The notes beneath the pieces were generated by a model. That model ran no database searches. It worked only from the letters and a program-made list of their open reading frames with translations, and was not told where the DNA came from. A DNA stretch of 64,000 nucleotides, from assembly GCF_019207085.1 (NCBI RefSeq), contig NZ_JAATOM010000013.1, forward strand, positions 62,001 through 126,000. Direction: 5' to 3'. The translations under genes and the position numbers were made by a program. Positions 23,971 through 32,250 of this stretch are shown here, piece by piece (positions within the stretch are counted from its first letter, which is position 1; the number at the start of each line of letters is the position of its first letter). Source of the stretch: Variovorax sp. dw_308 (GTDB taxonomy: Bacteria; Pseudomonadota; Gammaproteobacteria; Burkholderiales; Burkholderiaceae_C).

Positions 23971-25165
23971 GGCGGATACCGAGGTCGTAGCCAGTGGCGA
24001 CGCCCGGTGTATAGGTCGCGTTGTTGAGGAACGCAGGCCCGCCGTTGATGGTCAGGGCGGCGCCGTTCTTGTTGCTGATGCGGGCGACCGTCGCATAGAG
24101 CGCGGTGCGCTTCGAAAGGTTGTGCACATAGCCGAGCGCGACCTTGCTCGACTTGGGGTTGGGCAGTGCGGCCGTGTGCATGTCGTAGCGGACCTCCGAG
24201 TACGCGCCACGGATCAGGCCGACGCCGACAGTGACCGTGAAGCCCACGAGGTAGCCGTCGAGATTGATGTCGGGTGTGCCGCCGCCGATCGGCCTGATCG
24301 CGTAGTCGCGCACGCGCTGCTCATGCGACAGTTCGCCGAACAGCTTCAACACCCCGAAGTCGTAGCTCGCGCCCACGTTTGCCGTCTTGGTGGTGTCGGT
24401 GGTGCCGGCATAGAAGTTGTCGCCGGTCGTGTCCTCGGCGTAGGCTGCGGCAACGTCGAGCGATCCGTTCGCATAGCCGAAGCGGCCGCCGACGTAGCGA
24501 CCCGCGCGCGTCGCCGCGACAGTGCCGGGATTCAGCGTGCCCGCAGCGTTGACGCCGGGCGGCGTCACGGTGCCCGGGTCGTACTTGACGTTCTCGTGAA
24601 AGCTGTACATCAGCTGCCCGTACCAGCCGCCGAGCGATGACGGCAGGAAATAGCCGATCGAGTTGCTCGCACGCGGGTAGTTGGTGCTGGCCTTGAAGTC
24701 ACGGCCGGGCGAGGTCGAACCGATGGAGTTGAGCAGGTTGGCACCCACGCCGACCTGCCCCATCGGATCGAACACGCTGTTGGTCCAGTAAGTAGGCGTG
24801 TGGTCGCGTCCGAGCCGCACTTCGCCGAACCCGCCCGACAGGCTGACCGTGGAACGGCGCGAGAAGGTTGCGATGCCGCCGCCGTCATCGTTGGTGATCG
24901 GGGCCTCCAGCCAGAAGCTGGCGGCCAGGCCACCGCCCAGGTCCTCGGTGCCGCGGAAACCGAGCCGGCTGGTGTTGTAGCCGGAATTGCGCAGCACGAG
25001 CTGGCTGATCGTGGCGCTGCGGCCGTACCGGTCCTCGGACTTGTTGGTGAAGCCGCTGATGGCTGCATCGACCACCCCGAACAGGGTGACGGACGACTGC
25101 GCGATCGCAGCACCGCCGACGAGCATCAGGCCGAGTCCAACGCCGCCGAGAGGCATTTTTTTCAT
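23960..25165 (-). CDS. Outer-membrane porin, Burkholderiales general porin type
   Basis: A 401-residue 16-strand trimeric porin (Gram-negative porin, OmpC/Omp32-like branch). The ATG at 25165 follows a GGAGAC ribosome site and gives a signal peptide MKKMPLGGVGLGLMLVGGAA ending IAQ. The mature start SSVTLFGVVDAAISGFTNKS, LGFRGTEDLGGGLAASFWLE and STVSLSGGFGEVRLGRDHTP are standard, and it ends in a phenylalanine (GIRHAF) as outer-membrane barrels do. In-frame sequence extends to 25339 but contains no porin features. It probably admits the substrates of the adjacent Bug-containing module. Confidence 0.94.
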   Translation of the reverse strand: MKKMPLGGVGLGLMLVGGAAIAQSSVTLFGVVDAAISGFTNKSEDRYGRSATISQLVLRNSGYNTSRLGFRGTEDLGGGLAASFWLEAPITNDDGGGIATFSRRSTVSLSGGFGEVRLGRDHTPTYWTNSVFDPMGQVGVGANLLNSIGSTSPGRDFKASTNYPRASNSIGYFLPSSLGGWYGQLMYSFHENVKYDPGTVTPPGVNAAGTLNPGTVAATRAGRYVGGRFGYANGSLDVAAAYAEDTTGDNFYAGTTDTTKTANVGASYDFGVLKLFGELSHEQRVRDYAIRPIGGGTPDINLDGYLVGFTVTVGVGLIRGAYSEVRYDMHTAALPNPKSSKVALGYVHNLSKRTALYATVARISNKNGAALTINGGPAFLNNATYTPGVATGYDLGIRHAF

Positions 25166-25287
25166 GGGTGAGGTCTCCAGGTACAGGCGCACTTCTTGAT
25201 GGCGCGCAGGGGTTCGCACGCCACCGGCGGTGGCATGTCCGAAACATTCGAGGGAGGGGGCCCGGCTTTGCCGGGTTGGCGCTCGCG

Positions 25288-25929
25288 CTACGTGGCCGCG
25301 CCGGCGCCGCGGCCCAACCAGGCGTCGCCTTCGGCGCAAAGACGCGCCAGCGCATCGCTGTGGGGCGTCGGAAGGTCAGTGCCGATGCGGGCACCGCCGT
25401 CGGATTGCAGGTAGGCCAGATGGCGATAGCCTTCCGGGTGGCGCGCGAGCCGATCCGGGTCCAGCGTGACCAGCGCGCCTGGCACAAGCGTATCCATCCG
25501 GTCCCGCTCGTAGATCGGCACGCGTCGCTGAATGCGCCAACCGTCTGCGTTGGCCAGGAAGTCGTAGAAGCGGCCCTGGCAAGTGACGTCCACTTCGACC
25601 CCCTGCAGCTTGCCGCGCACCGTGAGGATCATCCGGGTCTCTGCAATGGCACGATCGCCGTTGATATCGATCGACGAGGTGCCGATGAAGTGCTGCACGC
25701 GTGCACCGGCCTTGGCCGCCTCGCGGGAGCGTTCGATGAACTCGGACGCGCTGCCCACGAACCAGGTCGCGTGCATGATTGCGTCGGGTGCGAAGAGCGC
25801 CTGCAGTTCGTTCCATCGACCCGCGTCGCGCGCGAGCCCCCAGTCTTGCGCCACGCGCGCGATCTCGGCACGCGCCATCAGCAGGCGGAGTGCATCGCGC
25901 TCCGCGGGAGTCAGTTCAAGCTTGTCCAT
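25288..25929 (-). CDS. SnoaL/NTF2-like protein
   Basis: A 213-residue protein of the SnoaL-like (NTF2) cone-shaped fold. Typical segments are MARAEIARVAQDWGLARDAG, RWNELQALFAPDAIMHATWF, HFIGTSSIDINGDRAIAETR and the GRFYDFLANADGWRIQRR strand pair. Such proteins are isomerases, dehydratases, small subunits of ring-hydroxylating dioxygenases, or of unknown function. It is longer than usual because of a C-terminal extension after ERDRMD. It lies 28 bases after the Bug gene on the same strand and probably belongs to its pathway. Confidence 0.82.
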   Translation of the reverse strand: MDKLELTPAERDALRLLMARAEIARVAQDWGLARDAGRWNELQALFAPDAIMHATWFVGSASEFIERSREAAKAGARVQHFIGTSSIDINGDRAIAETRMILTVRGKLQGVEVDVTCQGRFYDFLANADGWRIQRRVPIYERDRMDTLVPGALVTLDPDRLARHPEGYRHLAYLQSDGGARIGTDLPTPHSDALARLCAEGDAWLGRGAGAAT

Positions 25930-25957
25930 GTGATGTGTCGTCGGATTGGTGCAGGGC

Positions 25958-26929
25958 TCAGTCGAGCGTGGTGCCGGACTGCTTGATGGTCTTGGTCCAA
26001 CGCGCGTATTCGGCGTTGATGAAGGCTTCCGTCGCGGCTTGATCGAGGTTCATGACCTCGATGCCCAGCGGCTCCAGCCGGCGAGCCAGTTCTCCGCTTT
26101 GCACGGCGGCGCGCAAGGCCACGCGCAGTTGTTCGAGCACCTGGGGCGGCACGCCGCGTTGTGCGAACAGACCGAACCAGGTACCCATCTGCAGTTGCGG
26201 CAGGCCAAGCTCGGCGGCTGTCGGAATCGCAGGCAGAGAGGGGTTGCGCTTCTCGCTGGTCAGGAGGATGGCCTTGATGCGCTTGGCGTCGACCTGGGGC
26301 TTGGCCGTGGTGAGAGTGTCCAGAAAGAGATCCACCCGGCCGGCGATCAGATCCTGGTACGCCGGCGCTGCCGCCTTGTAGGAGACCTGAGTGATCTTCG
26401 TGCCCGTCGACTTGGCGAACAGCGTCGCCATAACTTCCTGTCCGCTGCCCGGTCCGGATGTGGCGATGGTCAGCCGATCGGGGTGGGCGCGAAGTTCGGC
26501 AAGCAGTTCCTTGAGGTCGTTCTGGGGCAGGTCGGCTCTTGCCACCAACAGGTACGGATAGCGCGCAACCAGCCCGATCGGAACGAAGTCCTTGGGGTCG
26601 TAAGGAAGCTTCTTGTAGAGCGCGGCGTTGAAGACCAGATTGCTCAGGCCGCCGACCAGCAGCGTGTAGCCGTCCGGGGGTGCCACGGCTGCCGCCTGGG
26701 TACCGATCAGCGTTCCGGAGCCGGCGCGGTTCTCGACGATGAACGATGCGCCCATCTGTCGGCTGAGAACGTCCGCCAGCATCCGACCCGTGAGGTCGTA
26801 GCCACCGCCCGGACCGGAGGGCGCGATGATCGTGATGGGCTTGCTGGGGTAGTCGGCCGCATGCAGGTCCAGGGCGGTGCCGAGCGCGGCGAAGGTGAGT
26901 GTGGCGGCTAGCAGTTTGCGGCGGTTCAT
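25958..26929 (-). CDS. Bug/TctC-family solute-binding protein
   Basis: A 323-residue periplasmic binding protein. Signal peptide: MNRRKLLAATLTFAALGTAL ending with HA. The mature part starts ADYPSKPITIIAPSGPGGGY, with VENRAGSGTLIGTQAA, DGYTLLVG and YKAAAPAYQDLIAGRVD, the usual family landmarks. The ligand loop (IATSGPGSGQEVMA) differs from the SYGSSGxGTTGH type in the other Bugs here, so the ligand probably differs. It is divergent from the LysR gene at 27082, the common pair in which the LysR regulates the Bug-led operon (Bug, SnoaL, possibly porin and FMN reductase). Confidence 0.93.
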   Translation of the reverse strand: MNRRKLLAATLTFAALGTALDLHAADYPSKPITIIAPSGPGGGYDLTGRMLADVLSRQMGASFIVENRAGSGTLIGTQAAAVAPPDGYTLLVGGLSNLVFNAALYKKLPYDPKDFVPIGLVARYPYLLVARADLPQNDLKELLAELRAHPDRLTIATSGPGSGQEVMATLFAKSTGTKITQVSYKAAAPAYQDLIAGRVDLFLDTLTTAKPQVDAKRIKAILLTSEKRNPSLPAIPTAAELGLPQLQMGTWFGLFAQRGVPPQVLEQLRVALRAAVQSGELARRLEPLGIEVMNLDQAATEAFINAEYARWTKTIKQSGTTLD

Positions 26930-27039
26930 TTCATGTGTCTCCGGAATCGTTGTATCGCTTCATGCCGGTCGCTGCGACTGCCGCGGCGCCGACGCTAGCC
27001 TGGATGCAGCGAAGTCTATGAAGACGCTCCAATTCCCAT

Positions 27040-27081
27040 AAGATGGCAGAGTTGTTCTACTGATCAGCTTCAGCTATCACC
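27040..27081 (+). promoter_or_regulatory. Shared motif upstream of LysR gene: AAGATGGCA and TGATCAGxTTCAGCTATC
   Basis: AAGATGGCA (27040-27048), continuing AGAGTTGTTCTAC, is followed by TGATCAGCTTCAGCTATC (27061-27078), ending four bases before the LysR start. The 9-mer recurs upstream of the LysR gene at 34013, and both parts recur upstream of the alcohol dehydrogenase at 28129. The second part contains TGATCA, a perfect palindrome. It is a candidate LysR operator, autoregulatory here. Confidence 0.5.
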
Positions 27082-27984
27082 ATGAAATTCAACCAGTTGG
27101 AGGCAGTGACCGCGGTGGCCGAGCAGGGAAGCCTCCGGGCTGCGGCGCGGCATCTCGGTATGTCGCAACCTGCGCTGACGCGCAGCATCGGCGAGCTCGA
27201 GCGCGAACTGGGCGCGACCTTGTTCGAGCGGCGCGCGAGAGGCATGACGCCTACGCCCGTGGGCGAGGTGTTCATACGGCGCGCAAAGGTGATCGGCAGC
27301 GAGGCACGCCGGGCACAGGAGGAAGTCAGCCAGTTCCTCGGTGGCGACCAAGGCGACGTCGAGGTCTGCCTGTCGATCGTCGCGCACATGACGCTGCTGC
27401 CGAACGCGCTGCCGCAGTTCCAGAAGCGCTACGCGCGAACGCGGCTGCGCATCGTCGAAGGAGCGTTCCCTGCGGCGGAACCCCGGCTGCGCGATGGCAG
27501 CATGGACTTCTACATTGGACCGTCGCCCGACCGCGCGCCGTCGCGCGAATTCGCGGTCGAGAAGATGTTCGACAACACTCGCGCCGTTTTCGCGCGGCGC
27601 GGGCATCCGCGTGCCAAGGCGCGCTCGCTGGCAGAACTGACGGACGAGGTGTGGGCGACCACGGGCATCACGAGCAGAGCCGAGAGCGAGTTCGCGCAAT
27701 TGTTCGCCCGGCACAAGTTGCAGCCGCCCCAAACGACCATTCAAGCGGATTCGATGCTGAGCCTGATGACGACGCTGATGTCCTCCGATGCGCTGGCGAT
27801 CACGCTGCGTCAATACAGCGAGTTTCCACTGACGCGCAACGCGCTTCAGGTGATCGACGTCAAGGAAGCTCTGCCGGCGCCGAGCATCGTCCTCATCCGC
27901 CGCAGCGCCCTGCCGCTGACGCCGGCCGCTGAATACCTGGCCGACATGTTTCGCCGCGCCGCCGTGCACTACGCGCGACGCTGA
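27082..27984 (+). CDS. LysR-family transcriptional regulator
   Basis: A 300-residue regulator. The winged helix-turn-helix spans about residues 1-60 (LEAVTAVAEQGSLRAAARHL, SQPALTRSIGELERELGATL). The effector domain contains FYIGPSPD and the end PAPSIVLIRRSALPLTPAAE typical of this sub-branch. It is clearly a paralogue of the LysR proteins at 34013 and 57907; all three share the LPLTPAAE end motif. It is divergent from the Bug gene at 26929 and followed by an iron-type alcohol dehydrogenase, so it probably controls both directions. Confidence 0.93.
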   Translation: MKFNQLEAVTAVAEQGSLRAAARHLGMSQPALTRSIGELERELGATLFERRARGMTPTPVGEVFIRRAKVIGSEARRAQEEVSQFLGGDQGDVEVCLSIVAHMTLLPNALPQFQKRYARTRLRIVEGAFPAAEPRLRDGSMDFYIGPSPDRAPSREFAVEKMFDNTRAVFARRGHPRAKARSLAELTDEVWATTGITSRAESEFAQLFARHKLQPPQTTIQADSMLSLMTTLMSSDALAITLRQYSEFPLTRNALQVIDVKEALPAPSIVLIRRSALPLTPAAEYLADMFRRAAVHYARR

Positions 27985-28029
27985 CGACCGGGCGAAGGCG
28001 AAGCGATCGCAAGCTGAATGCCGGGCGCG

Positions 28030-28069
28030 TGATCAGATTCAGCTATCGACCACCTTCTTTTGCCATCTT
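28030..28069 (+). promoter_or_regulatory. Shared motif upstream of the alcohol dehydrogenase gene
   Basis: TGATCAGATTCAGCTATC (28030-28047) differs by one base from the copy at 27061. Shortly after stands TGCCATCTT (28061-28069), the reverse complement of the AAGATGGCA at 27040 and 33963. This places the same two-part motif, with the second part inverted, before a gene just downstream of the LysR gene. A common regulator is the likeliest explanation. Confidence 0.5.
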
Positions 28070-28128
28070 CCGTCGCTCTATTCCCGAACCTACAGTTCGC
28101 TGCATCACCAATGCAGGAGACCCGAGGA

Positions 28129-29319
28129 ATGACAGCGCAAGCATCAGAGATTGAACGACAAGGGCTGCAGGAGACCGTGCCCACGCCAGTACCCATCCTT
28201 TCGACCTTGGAGCTGCCGCGCACCGTGTTCGCGGCGGGCGCTTTGTCGACGCTGCGGGACGAACTCACGGCACTCGGTGTCGCGCGGCCGCTGCTCGTCA
28301 CGGACAAGGGCGTGGTGGCGGTGGGTATCGCGGCCAAGGCGATCGCAGCTTGGGGCGACGCTGCCTCGATAACGGTCTTCGATGGCGTCACCGAGAACCC
28401 CCTCTTCGCGGACGTGGACAGTGGTGCGGCCTTGTATCGCCAGCACCGCTGCGACGGCGTGGTGGCGTTGGGCGGCGGCTCCGTCATAGACACTGCAAAG
28501 ATCGTCGCGCTGCTGGCGACGAACCAGGGACGCGGGGCCGACTACCTCGGCGTGCGCAATGCTGCGCACCGCGCGGCTGCGCCCTTGCTCGTCGTTCCCA
28601 CGACCGCAGGCACCGGAAGCGAAGCCTCGCCATCCGCCGGCATCCATCCGGACGCAAGCACCGCATCGGTGGGCATGAACTCGCGTCATCTCGTTCCGCG
28701 GGTGGTGATCCTGGATCCGCAACTGACACGCAGCCTGCCGCGGGGACTCACCGCGGCCACGGGCATCGATGCGTTGAGTCACTGCATCGAGGGCTACCTC
28801 TCGCGCAAGAGCGTGCCGCTGGGTGACGCCATCGCACTCGACGGTATCGCACACGTGGCGCAGCACCTTCGGCGTACCGTCGCGGACGGCGCAGACGCGG
28901 ATGGACGAGGCGGAATGATGCTCGCCGCGTTCGCCGGCGGCGTGTCGATCGGTATGGGCCTCGGGCCGGCCCATGCGGTGGCGATCTCGTGCAGCGACCA
29001 GGGATTTCCGCATGGCATCCTGAGCGGTATCGGCCTGGTGGCGACACTTGATGTCACGCAGCCTCGCGTGCCCGAACGCGCAAGCGCCGTGGCCCGGGCG
29101 CTTGGCCTCGCGCCTGGGGTTTCGCTTTCGGAGGGCGTCGCTTCGCTGATGCGGGACGTCGGATTGCCGACGACGCTCGCGGAACTGGGGTACGTTGCAA
29201 CGGACGTGGACGCGCTGGCCCAGACTGCGCATTCAAGTCACTTCAACCTGTTCGCGCCCGTTCATCCTTCCGTCTCCGAGTACGCCGCGTTGCTCGGTCG
29301 CTCGCTGGCGCAGCATTAG
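28129..29319 (+). CDS. Iron-containing alcohol dehydrogenase (maleylacetate-reductase-like)
   Basis: A 396-residue enzyme of the group III (Fe-dependent) alcohol dehydrogenase family. The NAD-binding GGGSVIDTAK, VPTTAGTGSEASPSAGIH, and the metal-binding region TAATGIDALSHCIEGYLSRK, with GLGPAHAVAISC further on, are all recognisable. The ATG at 28129 is preferred for the AGGAG at 28115-28119. Family members include maleylacetate reductases of aromatic catabolism as well as butanol and lactaldehyde dehydrogenases, so a role late in a ring-degradation route is reasonable but unproven. In the usual metal motif (D...H...H...H) one final His position (GLGPAHAVA) is present. Confidence 0.87.
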   Translation: MTAQASEIERQGLQETVPTPVPILSTLELPRTVFAAGALSTLRDELTALGVARPLLVTDKGVVAVGIAAKAIAAWGDAASITVFDGVTENPLFADVDSGAALYRQHRCDGVVALGGGSVIDTAKIVALLATNQGRGADYLGVRNAAHRAAAPLLVVPTTAGTGSEASPSAGIHPDASTASVGMNSRHLVPRVVILDPQLTRSLPRGLTAATGIDALSHCIEGYLSRKSVPLGDAIALDGIAHVAQHLRRTVADGADADGRGGMMLAAFAGGVSIGMGLGPAHAVAISCSDQGFPHGILSGIGLVATLDVTQPRVPERASAVARALGLAPGVSLSEGVASLMRDVGLPTTLAELGYVATDVDALAQTAHSSHFNLFAPVHPSVSEYAALLGRSLAQH

Positions 29320-29406
29320 ACGAGACCTTGTTGCCGCACAGCGAGGCCCGTTGACGCAGCGCGTGGGGAGCGGCCGGTCGCGCTGCGCCGATCGCCTCTC
29401 CCCCGA

Positions 29407-30393
29407 TCAGTCGACCGAGACCTTGACGTGCTTGAGTACTTCGGCGTAGCGCGCGCGATCCGCTTGCATCAGGTCCGCCACCTGTTGCGCAGGGCCGGGG
29501 CTTGCCACGAAGCCGAAGGTCGCCAGGCGCTCCTTCGCCTCGGGCTGCGAGAGCGCCTCGTTGACGCCCTTGTTGATCGCATCCGCCGTGGCGGTGGGCG
29601 TGCCACGCGGCGCCATCAGGCCGACCCACGACAGTGAGCTGACGCCCTTGGGCCCGCCCGCCTCCTCGAGCGTGGGCACCTCCGGCAGTGCCGGCGAGCG
29701 AGCGGCGTCCGCCACCGCCAGGAAACGCAGTTTACCCGCGCGCGCGAGGGGCCCGGCGGTGGCGATGCTGGCGTAAGCCCAGTCAACCTCGCCGGTCGAC
29801 ATTGCCGCATAGAGCTGCGACGTCTCCTTGTAGGGCACGTGCATCATCTCGACGCCCAATGCATGCGCAAGGCGGGCCGAGCCCAGGTGGATCGGCCCGC
29901 CCACCGCGTTCGAGCCGTAGCTCAGCACGGTGGACTTGCTGCCGGCCGCCTGAAGAAGATCCTTGAGCGTCTTGTAGGGACTGTTCGCGCCCACAGCGAC
30001 GAAGAAGGCAGTCTTGTAGAGCAGCGCCACCGGCACCAAGTCCTTCTCGGGCTCGTAGGCCAGCTTCTTGAAGATCAGCGGGTTGATCGCCAGGTTGCCG
30101 ACGTCGGCCACGACGAGATCGTTGCCGGTCGGCGGCGCACCTTTCACCGCATTGATCGCGACCACGCCCGCACCGCCCGGCTTCGGGTCGACGACGACGG
30201 GGCGATCCCATTTCGCCTGCAGCCTCTCCGCCACCACGCGCGCGATGGTGTCCGGGCCGCTGCCGGCCGGCAGCGTACTGGTGATGCGCACCGGACCTGC
30301 GCTCAGGCCCGCGGGCGCCTGGGCGTGCGCCAGTGGCGAGAGCGCGAGGGCGGCGAGAGTGGCTGCGGTGGCCACGATGATTCTTCTGTTCAT
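29407..30393 (-). CDS. Bug/TctC-family solute-binding protein
   Basis: A 328-residue periplasmic protein with signal peptide MNRRIIVATAATLAALALSP ending AHA. The mature domain shows VRITSTLPAGSGPDTIARVV, VVDPKPGGAGVVAINAVKG, LSYGSNAVGGPIHLGSARLA and HVPYKETSQLYAAMSTGEVD. Compared with the other copies, the first strand and loop are STLPAGSG rather than PFPAGGG, which suggests a different ligand. It lies directly after the FAH-family gene (29 bases) on the same strand and is the last gene of the aromatic-cleavage operon 33882-29407. Confidence 0.92.
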   Translation of the reverse strand: MNRRIIVATAATLAALALSPLAHAQAPAGLSAGPVRITSTLPAGSGPDTIARVVAERLQAKWDRPVVVDPKPGGAGVVAINAVKGAPPTGNDLVVADVGNLAINPLIFKKLAYEPEKDLVPVALLYKTAFFVAVGANSPYKTLKDLLQAAGSKSTVLSYGSNAVGGPIHLGSARLAHALGVEMMHVPYKETSQLYAAMSTGEVDWAYASIATAGPLARAGKLRFLAVADAARSPALPEVPTLEEAGGPKGVSSLSWVGLMAPRGTPTATADAINKGVNEALSQPEAKERLATFGFVASPGPAQQVADLMQADRARYAEVLKHVKVSVD

Positions 30394-30421
30394 GCGTTGT
30401 CTCCTGCGGGGGCCATGCGGC

Positions 30422-31279
30422 TCAGGCTTCGTCGACGATCGAGTTGCGAAGAACGCCGAGGCCCTCGATCTCCACTTCGCACACGTCGCCCGGCTTCATC
30501 CAGACTTGCGGCTTGCGCGCCAGGCCCACGCCCGAGGGCGTGCCCGTGATGATGATGTCGCCGGGTTGCAGCGCCATCGCTTCGGAGCATGCCGACACCA
30601 GCGTGGCCACGTCGAAGATCATGTCGCGCGTGTTGGCGTCCTGCAGCACCTTGCCATTGAGTCGGCAGGTGAGTTGAAGGCCCGATGCACCGGCAGGCAC
30701 TTCGTCGGCGGTGACGAACTCCGGGCCGAAGGAGCCGCTGTTGTCGAAGTTCTTGCCCAGCGTCCACTGGTTGGTGCGCAACTGGTAGTCGCGGATCGAG
30801 CCGTCGTTGAACAGCGAGTAACCGGCCACGTGATCGAGCGCCTCTTCCTTCGGGATGTAGCGCCCGCCCTTGCCGATCACCGCGACCAGTTCGGCCTCGT
30901 AGTCGAACTGCGTCGACACCTTGGGACGTTGCAGCGGCTCCTCGTGGCCGACCCACGAAGACACGTAGCGCTGGAACACCACCGGGTGCTTCGGCGGATC
31001 GAAGTTGCTTTCCGCGGCATGGTCGATGTAGTTCAGGCCGATGGCGAAGGCCTTGGCCGGGTTGAGCACCGGCGGCAGGTACTGGAGGCCGGCGATGGGG
31101 CGGCGCACGGTGGCACTTGCAATCGCGTCGCGCGCGGCCTGCATCCCGGCTTCGCCCTGGCGCAGCAGCTCGTCGAGCGATGCGGGCAGCCCGAGGGCGG
31201 TGAGGTCGACCAGTTCCTGGCCGATGCGGGCGCCCAGCGCCGGCTGGCCCTGGTCGTTGGTGAATGCGATGAATCTCAT
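30422..31279 (-). CDS. Fumarylacetoacetate hydrolase (FAH) family protein
   Basis: A 285-residue enzyme of the FAH family (fumarylpyruvate hydrolases, oxaloacetate decarboxylases, hydratases of meta-cleavage pathways). The ATG at 31279 follows an AGGAG site; the frame stays open to 31570 but only over the adjacent gene. Metal ligands sit in the usual places: FDYEAELVAVIGKGGRYI (Glu pair), SLFNDGSIRDYQLRTNQWTL (Asp) and the end GDIIITGTPSGVGLAR. It partly overlaps (4 bases) the extradiol dioxygenase gene upstream, so it probably hydrolyses or hydrates the product of ring cleavage. Confidence 0.9.
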   Translation of the reverse strand: MRFIAFTNDQGQPALGARIGQELVDLTALGLPASLDELLRQGEAGMQAARDAIASATVRRPIAGLQYLPPVLNPAKAFAIGLNYIDHAAESNFDPPKHPVVFQRYVSSWVGHEEPLQRPKVSTQFDYEAELVAVIGKGGRYIPKEEALDHVAGYSLFNDGSIRDYQLRTNQWTLGKNFDNSGSFGPEFVTADEVPAGASGLQLTCRLNGKVLQDANTRDMIFDVATLVSACSEAMALQPGDIIITGTPSGVGLARKPQVWMKPGDVCEVEIEGLGVLRNSIVDEA

Positions 31280-32238
31280 GAGGGGGCTCCTGGAACGGGT
31301 TCGTGGTTGGTGATGAAGTCGCCGGGGACCGGCGGCCCCCAGACGTAGAGCGAGTCGTGCGGCGGATGGTCGGCCGCGGGCCATTCGAGGTCGTGAGGCA
31401 CGAAGTCGATGTCGTGCGAGTACTCGGCAAAGCTGCCCCAGGGATCGCGCACGTAGTGGAAGTAGTTCGAGCCCAGCACGTGGCGACCCACGCCCCAGCC
31501 CTGGTCGTGGCCGGCAGCGCGCATCTGCTCGGCGCCGCTGCCGACCTCGTCGATGCTGCCGACGTCCCAACTCGAATGGTGCAGGCCCGGCGCATGCGAT
31601 TTCGCGAACGCCACCAGGTGGTGGTCGCTGCCGTGCGGCCCATGCATGAACGCGATCACATCGCCCGAATGGTCGGACATGCGAAGGCCCAGCACCCTGG
31701 ACGAGAACTCGACCATGCGCTGCACGTCGGGCGTGAAGAACAACGCGTGCGAAAGATGGCGGGGGCGCACCTGCCGCACGACGCTGCGTGTCGGCGCGGC
31801 GCCCTGCCCTGGCGCGGCATCGCTGCGTGCCGTGGCCTGCGATTTCTCACTCGGCGAGACCTTCGGAGCGACGACCAGTTGCAGCGGCGTGCCGTCCGGG
31901 TTGCGCAGCCACAGGCCGCCGCCTTTGGACAGCCGGTGCGCGGGGCCGGCGATGCCATGGCGATCGATGCGCTCGCGCCATGCAGGCAGGTCGGCCTCGT
32001 CGATGCCGTAGCTCAGGTATTCGAGGCGCTTGGCTGCGCCGCTTTCGAAGACCGAGCCCCAGGCGTGCGGATGGCCCCAGGTGTGGAGGTCGATGCGATC
32101 GGCGATGCGCCGGACATCGAGCCCGAAGGCAAGGTAGAAGCGCTCGGCTTCGTCGAGGTCGGGCACCGAGAACACGAAGCGGTTCAGCGAATGGACGGCG
32201 ACGACGCCGGCGCGGCGATGCAGGTGGGGTTCGGTCAT
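31276..32238 (-). CDS. Type I extradiol (catechol 2,3-) dioxygenase, VOC superfamily
   Basis: A 320-residue two-domain protein of the vicinal-oxygen-chelate fold. In the C-terminal domain the three Fe(II) ligands can be seen: His164 (RHLSHALFF), His221 (GLHHSSWDVGS) and Glu272 (GSFAEYSHDIDF); the flanking residues resemble 2,3-dihydroxybiphenyl or 2,3-dihydroxy-p-cumate dioxygenases. It should cleave a catecholic ring beside the hydroxyls. It follows the FAD hydroxylase gene (12 bases) and overlaps the FAH gene, giving the classic order hydroxylate, cleave, hydrolyse. The exact substrate is not deducible. Confidence 0.88.
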   Translation of the reverse strand: MTEPHLHRRAGVVAVHSLNRFVFSVPDLDEAERFYLAFGLDVRRIADRIDLHTWGHPHAWGSVFESGAAKRLEYLSYGIDEADLPAWRERIDRHGIAGPAHRLSKGGGLWLRNPDGTPLQLVVAPKVSPSEKSQATARSDAAPGQGAAPTRSVVRQVRPRHLSHALFFTPDVQRMVEFSSRVLGLRMSDHSGDVIAFMHGPHGSDHHLVAFAKSHAPGLHHSSWDVGSIDEVGSGAEQMRAAGHDQGWGVGRHVLGSNYFHYVRDPWGSFAEYSHDIDFVPHDLEWPAADHPPHDSLYVWGPPVPGDFITNHEPVPGAPS

Positions 32239-32250
32239 CGGGGCGTTCCT